26,654 nt of DNA from contig CAJTYF010000018.1 in NCBI GenBank assembly GCA_910583945.1, positions 1 through 26,654 of the forward strand. The letters are read 5' to 3'. Made by a program: the position numbers and the translations under genes. The stretch is from an uncultured Bacilli bacterium. Its GTDB lineage: Bacteria > Bacillota_I > Bacilli_A > RF39 > UBA660. Shown here in pieces: positions 22,712-26,654 of this stretch. Each line of letters begins with the position of its first letter. Within the stretch, counting starts at the first letter, position 1. The notes beneath the pieces were generated by a model. The model saw nothing but the letters and a program-made list of their open reading frames with translations. It did not search any database and was not told where the DNA came from.

Positions 22712-23766
22712 TAGTTACCTTCTAATTTTCTTTTTTGATCTTCGGTAATTAGAGAAGTTATAATGGGTTCTAAATTACCATTCATAACACGGTCAAGTTC
22801 CATAATTGAAAAGTTAATTCGATGATCGGTCACACGATTTTGAGGATAGTTATACGTTCTAATTTTTTCAGAACGATCACCTGTACCAATTTTATTTTTT
22901 CTTTCATTGGTTAGTTCATTGTTTTTTTGTTGTTCTAGGTTATCATAGATTTTTGATTTTAATATTTGCATCGCTTTTTCTTTATTTTGAGCTTGACTTC
23001 TTTCATTTTGACATGTGACAACGGTATTGGTTGGCAAATGAGTAATACGGACCGCTGAATTGGATGTATTGACAGATTGTCCTCCCGCGCCACTTGAGTG
23101 ATAAACGTCTATTTTTAAGTCACTTTCTTTAATTTCTACGTCTATGTCTTCGATTTCAGGCATTACGACTACGGTAGCGGTTGAAGTATGTACACGACCT
23201 TGTGATTCGGTTTCAGGAACTCTTTGAACACGATGGGCACCACTTTCGTATTTTAATTTAGAGTAAACGTTTTCTCCTTTAATCATGTATTCTACTTGAG
23301 AAAATCCACCACTTGAACCTGGTACTTCATTAATGATTTCTATTTTCCAATTATTTTTTTCAGCATAATACGTATACATTCTAAATAAGTCTCCAGCAAA
23401 GATATTGGCTTCGTCGCCTCCTGCGGCACCACGAATTTCCATAATGACGTTTTTTCCATCGTTTTCATCTTTAGGAATTAATAATATTTCTAATTCTTTT
23501 GTTATTTTTTCTAAATTCGTTTGAAGTTCAGTTAATTCTAGTTCCGCCATTTCTTTTAATTCAGAATCATTTAATAAGCTTTTAGATTCTTCTATTCCTT
23601 TTTTTGTTTCTTTGTATTCTTCGTATTTGTCGACAATTTCTCTTAAATCACTTTGTTCTTTGGATAATTTACTTACTTTTTTAAAGTCACCCATTATTTC
23701 TGGGGACATTAATAATTGTTCAATTTCGTTAAATCTTTTATAGATGACTTCTAATCTTTCTTCCAT
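22711..23766 (-). CDS. prfA: Peptide chain release factor 1
   Basis: RF1 ends translation at UAA and UAG. The protein has 351 aa. The stop-codon recognition tripeptide is PET at residues 184-186 (the P-x-T of RF1) in AHRVQRVPETESQGRVHTS, and the catalytic loop is SSGAGGQSVNTS with GGQ at 228-230. Its presence means that the in-frame TAG of the split surface-protein gene should be read as a stop. It is coupled to prmC by a TAATG overlap and follows rpoE with a 46-base gap and an AAAGGTG ribosome site. Confidence 0.97.
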   Translation of the reverse strand: MEERLEVIYKRFNEIEQLLMSPEIMGDFKKVSKLSKEQSDLREIVDKYEEYKETKKGIEESKSLLNDSELKEMAELELTELQTNLEKITKELEILLIPKDENDGKNVIMEIRGAAGGDEANIFAGDLFRMYTYYAEKNNWKIEIINEVPGSSGGFSQVEYMIKGENVYSKLKYESGAHRVQRVPETESQGRVHTSTATVVVMPEIEDIDVEIKESDLKIDVYHSSGAGGQSVNTSNSAVRITHLPTNTVVTCQNERSQAQNKEKAMQILKSKIYDNLEQQKNNELTNERKNKIGTGDRSEKIRTYNYPQNRVTDHRINFSIMELDRVMNGNLEPIITSLITEDQKRKLEGN

Positions 23767-23812
23767 AAATTTGCACCTTTCTTTTCACTATTTTTTAAAC
23801 AAAAAAGAATGG

Positions 23813-24235
23813 TTATAACGCATCCTCTTCTTCATCGATGACAACTAAATCTTTTAAATCATCTTCCGAATCGTCGGTTTCTTCTTCGTCATAGAAAATT
23901 TCTTCCTCTTCTTCATCCATTTCAGGTGATTCTTCGATTTCGTCTAGACCTACGTCTTCCTCATCTTCTTCAATAATTATTTTTTGAACGTGACGTTCTT
24001 TTAAATCCCAAGATCCATCGTCTAACATAATAAATCTTTTGTCTAAAGTAAGCATTTCAAAAAAATCCGCAATTTTATCTTCTACTTCTTTTTCAGATAA
24101 GCCTACCAAACTTCCTATTTTATTAAACAAGTCAATAATTTTCATTTGTTTTTTACTTTCACTTAAAATCACATAAGCTAAGTCATCGTAAGACATATTT
24201 TCCAAATCTTCTTTGGTTAAATCGGTTAATTTCAT
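23813..24235 (-). CDS. rpoE: DNA-directed RNA polymerase delta subunit
   Basis: The delta subunit is specific to Gram-positive low-GC bacteria; it promotes polymerase recycling and sensitivity to the initiating nucleotide. The protein has 140 aa. The folded HARE-HTH domain covers residues about 1-85 (MSYDDLAYVILSES, LFNKIGSLVGLSEKEVEDKIADFFEMLTLDKRFI, DGSWDLKER). It is followed by a disordered tail of Asp and Glu runs, which competes with nucleic acid. A perfect AGGAGG site lies just before the ATG, ten bases after the argS stop. Confidence 0.95.
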   Translation of the reverse strand: MKLTDLTKEDLENMSYDDLAYVILSESKKQMKIIDLFNKIGSLVGLSEKEVEDKIADFFEMLTLDKRFIMLDDGSWDLKERHVQKIIIEEDEEDVGLDEIEESPEMDEEEEEIFYDEEETDDSEDDLKDLVVIDEEEDAL

Positions 24236-24245
24236 ATTTTTCCTC

Positions 24246-25934
24246 CTACATTTTATCAGGTATTTCTATCACTAAAATATCTAGCAATGCTTGAATGAGT
24301 TTCGTACAAAGAGATAATAGTGTTACCCAATCTTTTTTATTTTCATCATTTTCTAAATTATTAATATGATTGTTTTCATAAAATGCGTTTACTAATACAC
24401 CTATTTCGTAAAGATAATTCGCTATGATCGAAGGCATTCTTGTTTTAAAAGCATAATTTAAAACTTCTTCTAGTTCTAAGACTTTTAATCTTAAAGCTCG
24501 ATCGTGAACATTATATATTGTTTTTCCTAAGTTGTCTACAAATTGTGAATTATTTTTTATTATTTTTTGTGTTCTTAAATAGGTGTATAAAATGTAAGGG
24601 CCTGTTTTTCCATTAATTGATGAAAATTTTTCAATGTCAAAGATGTATCCTTTTTCTCGATTGTTTTGTAAATCAGCGAATTTTATGATGGAATTAATGA
24701 GTTTATGAAGGTCTTTTTCATTGTATTCTTCTTCTCGAGGATTATTTTTTAGAAAGATTTCTTTGGTTTCATTGAATAAATCAATCAGTTTTGGAGTGTT
24801 TCCAGCACGAGTTTTAAAGGGTTTATTGTCTTTACCATTAATGGTTCCTAAGCCTAAAAATTCACAGTCTATGGCTTCCATTTTTTTTATTTTTTTGGCT
24901 GTTCGAAATACTTGGGTAAAGTGAAGATTTTGGCGACTATCTACTATATAAAGAATTTTATTAGGCTCGTAATCTTTTTCTCTTTGATAAATGGTCGCTA
25001 AATCGGTAGTACTGTATAGATATGCTCCATTACTTGCTTGATAAATTAATGGAGGGATTTCTAAGGTATCCGTCGATTCTTGAACTTCTACTATTTTTGC
25101 TCCTTCAGATTCTTTTAAGAGACTTTCTTTTTCAAGTTCTTCGGTAACAAAAGGGATATAAGGATAGGCATCGGATTCACCTAACCATAAGTCAAAAGAG
25201 ACTCCTAAATAATCGTAAATTTTTTTTATGTCTTCTTTTGATATTTCAAGAATTTTTCTAAAGTATTCTTGATACTCTGGATTTCCATCTTGCAAGTCTT
25301 TTGTAATTAATGAACATTTTTCTTTAATTTTTTCATTTTCTTTACAAAGAGCACTTATTTCAGGATAGAGATTAGTAAGTATTTCTAAAGAGATGTCTTT
25401 TGGTAAAAGATTTTTTTCTTTTAAACCATAGATTACTTGACCAATTTGAAGTCCATAGTCTCCTAAATGCACATCACTGATTACGTCTTGATTCATGTAT
25501 TTTAATAAACGTTTTATGGATTCTCCAACAATGGCGGGTCTTAAATGCCCCACATGAAGAGGTTTGGCAACATTGGCCCCTCCGTAATCTATCACTATTT
25601 TTTCTTTTTCTGGTAATTCTATATTAAATTTAGGTTGAACTAACATTTTATTTAAAGTTTCATTAATAAAAGAATCGGTGAGTGTAAAGTTTATAAACCC
25701 AGGTGCGACACATTCTATTTTGGAAAATTTTTTATTTACCTCCTCATTCTCTTCTAACTTTGATTTAATGGTATTTCCAATTTCCATAGGAGATTTATGA
25801 AGTTTTTTGGCTAAGTTAAAAATGCCATCGTATTGATAATCACAAAGGTCTGGACGATTGGATTTGACTAATTTTACTTGTTCTATAGATGGATCTAATT
25901 CTTTTATATAAATTTCTAATTCCTCTAATTTCAT
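24246..25934 (-). CDS. argS: Arginyl-tRNA synthetase
   Basis: This class I enzyme charges tRNA-Arg with arginine. The protein has 562 aa, the usual length. The N-terminal Add-1-like domain ends near residue 100. The HIGH signature is AKPLHVGH (123-130) in GGANVAKPLHVGHLRPAIVG. The KMSKS loop is degenerate, as in most bacterial ArgRS: GKDNKPFKTRAGNTPKLIDL. The C-terminal anticodon-binding DALR-type domain includes LYEIGVLVNAFYENNHI. Its ATG overlaps the stop of the DUF1934 gene (ATGA). It forms a tight operon with the DUF1934 gene and rpoE. Confidence 0.96.
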   Translation of the reverse strand: MKLEELEIYIKELDPSIEQVKLVKSNRPDLCDYQYDGIFNLAKKLHKSPMEIGNTIKSKLEENEEVNKKFSKIECVAPGFINFTLTDSFINETLNKMLVQPKFNIELPEKEKIVIDYGGANVAKPLHVGHLRPAIVGESIKRLLKYMNQDVISDVHLGDYGLQIGQVIYGLKEKNLLPKDISLEILTNLYPEISALCKENEKIKEKCSLITKDLQDGNPEYQEYFRKILEISKEDIKKIYDYLGVSFDLWLGESDAYPYIPFVTEELEKESLLKESEGAKIVEVQESTDTLEIPPLIYQASNGAYLYSTTDLATIYQREKDYEPNKILYIVDSRQNLHFTQVFRTAKKIKKMEAIDCEFLGLGTINGKDNKPFKTRAGNTPKLIDLFNETKEIFLKNNPREEEYNEKDLHKLINSIIKFADLQNNREKGYIFDIEKFSSINGKTGPYILYTYLRTQKIIKNNSQFVDNLGKTIYNVHDRALRLKVLELEEVLNYAFKTRMPSIIANYLYEIGVLVNAFYENNHINNLENDENKKDWVTLLSLCTKLIQALLDILVIEIPDKM

Positions 25935-26272
25935 TCTTTGGTACCTTCCTTAATCATTAGTTTATTTTTTTTGTCTTCTGTCTCAATAGTATATTCTAAA
26001 TTAATGTTTTTATTATCTCTTCTGAAAGAACAAGTATCTACTAATATGTTTAGTTCCATTTGTTCTTGTTTTAATGTAATTGTACATTCTTTTTTTGAAA
26101 AATCAAGAAAAAATAGAAATTCCTCATTTTCTCTGGTTAAAGTTTTTGTGTCTAAGTCAATGGCTGTTTTATAATCTAAAAAATCAAATTCTAAAAGCGT
26201 TTCTAAAGAACTTTGATTTATTACCTGTTTTTCTTCTAGTTTTAAATCGTCTTTATAGAATGCTACGGTCAT
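25931..26272 (-). CDS. DUF1934 (YwiB-like) protein
   Basis: This is a small beta-rich cytosolic protein of 113 aa from the chosen start. The alternating strands (VAFYKDDLKLEEKQVIN, FLFFLDFSKKECTITLKQEQMELNILVDTCSF, INLEYTIETEDKKNKLMI) fit the calycin-like DUF1934 barrel, in which the EYTIE-type strand is near the end. The start is set at the ATG preceded by AAGGTG; an ATG 18 codons earlier lies upstream of the predicted -10 box and cannot be transcribed from this promoter. The gene overlaps argS by four bases. In Bacillus subtilis ywiB sits directly before argS, which supports the assignment. Function unknown. Confidence 0.8.
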   Translation of the reverse strand: MTVAFYKDDLKLEEKQVINQSSLETLLEFDFLDYKTAIDLDTKTLTRENEEFLFFLDFSKKECTITLKQEQMELNILVDTCSFRRDNKNINLEYTIETEDKKNKLMIKEGTKE

Positions 26273-26294
26273 ACGGCACCTTCTTTTCTCGGAA

Positions 26295-26323
26295 ATTATA
26301 ACATAGGAAAAGCGCGTGTGCAA
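26295..26323 (-). promoter_or_regulatory. Sigma-A promoter of the DUF1934-argS-rpoE operon
   Basis: On the minus strand TTGCAC (26318-26323) and a consensus TATAAT (26295-26300) are separated by 17 bp, some 20 bases before the DUF1934 start. Confidence 0.75.
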
Positions 26324-26328
26324 CAAAA

Positions 26329-26349
26329 TAAAAAAAGGATACTCTTCCT
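26329..26349 (-). terminator. Weak terminator-like site upstream of the argS operon promoter
   Basis: On the minus strand AGGA-AGAGTA-TCCT (4-bp stem only) runs into seven Ts. The T run is good but the stem is short. It may end a transcript entering from beyond the window. Confidence 0.35.
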
Positions 26350-26471
26350 AGTTTCTATCATCATTCATTAGCGTTTGCATTCTTTTTTGATTTTACTAAT
26401 TCTATTTTCAATATTTAATTTTTTTTATAAAAGTAGTTTTTTCATTATGATTTTTATAATTCATTAAAAAA

Positions 26472-26603
26472 CTAACGGTATTTTTCTAATTCCTCTATAC
26501 TTTTTACTTTGCTTAGACCATAGTCTAAAAAAGGAAAAATTTTATAAATTTTTAAAACTATTTTTTTAAATACTTTAACCCCCAATAATTCATAAATTCT
26601 CAC
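26472..26603 (-). pseudogene. Small unrecognised ORF, possibly the start of a decayed gene
   Basis: A GTG-started frame of 43 codons (RIYELLGVKVFKKIVLKI, YKIFPFLDYGLSKVKSIEELEKYR) ends in TAG. The composition is protein-like and hydrophobic, resembling the N-terminus of a membrane protein, but no ribosome site is convincing. Further down the same strand, before the T-rich site at 26329, short open stretches occur but no continuous frame. The 380 bases from 26273 to the window end hold otherwise only the argS operon promoter. It could be a truncated gene or chance. Confidence 0.25.
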
Positions 26604-26654
26604 GTATAATCAATCCTATAGAAATATTAATTAATTTCTTATTGATTGATTCCT

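Overview
The window is low-GC DNA (roughly 30% G+C by eye) read with the standard bacterial code: TGA ends ldh and the DUF1934 gene, and Trp is TGG. It contains the delta subunit of RNA polymerase, the sporulation signal protein SpoIIR, a Firmicutes-type EssC ATPase with a YukD-like partner, and consensus sigma-A promoters. Together these point to Bacillota, class Bacilli in the broad sense, possibly a gut Erysipelotrichia- or RF39-like spore former. The genus cannot be fixed from sequence reading alone.

Layout. (1) 1-2,800 is a decayed zone: a dead IS200-type transposase with a hairpin-rich leader, a frameshifted CAT-like acetyltransferase, an intact L-lactate dehydrogenase and a NUDIX gene with a frameshift and a nonsense codon. 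(2) 2,847-8,036 is an accessory block on the minus strand. It holds an unrecognised 432-aa protein, a TetR-YoaP-radical SAM operon behind a promoter with a palindrome in its spacer, a NUDIX-like fragment, and a DUF5131 + ASCH-like gene pair with its own promoter. (3) 8,401-15,903 has secA and, divergently, essC plus a small ubiquitin-like YukD/EsaB gene, but no WXG100 substrate or EssA/EssB/EsaA. (4) 15,924-17,910 has murA followed by an SGNH-fold protein lacking the usual catalytic residues. (5) 18,062-19,444 has a membrane-anchored extracytoplasmic protein gene split by one in-frame TAG, divergent from a small XRE regulator; two matching 19-bp palindromes lie between them. (6) 19,447-26,272 is a housekeeping block: DUF1934 (YwiB-like), argS, rpoE (delta), prfA, prmC, then a GT2 glycosyltransferase, spoIIR and mntP. 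From memory, this resembles the Bacillus subtilis order, with the glycosyltransferase inserted between prmC and spoIIR.

How the genes fit together. Region 6 combines translation (arginyl-tRNA synthetase, RF1 and its methyltransferase), transcription (delta) and a sporulation gene. Regions 3 and 4 concern export and the cell envelope. Region 2 holds the least understood genes: two radical-SAM-type CX3CX2C proteins lie in separate small operons, one paired with an acetyltransferase and a TetR repressor, the other with a PUA-fold-like protein. Five loci are broken by frameshifts, nonsense codons or truncation, which means either real decay or local sequencing error; read-level data would separate these.
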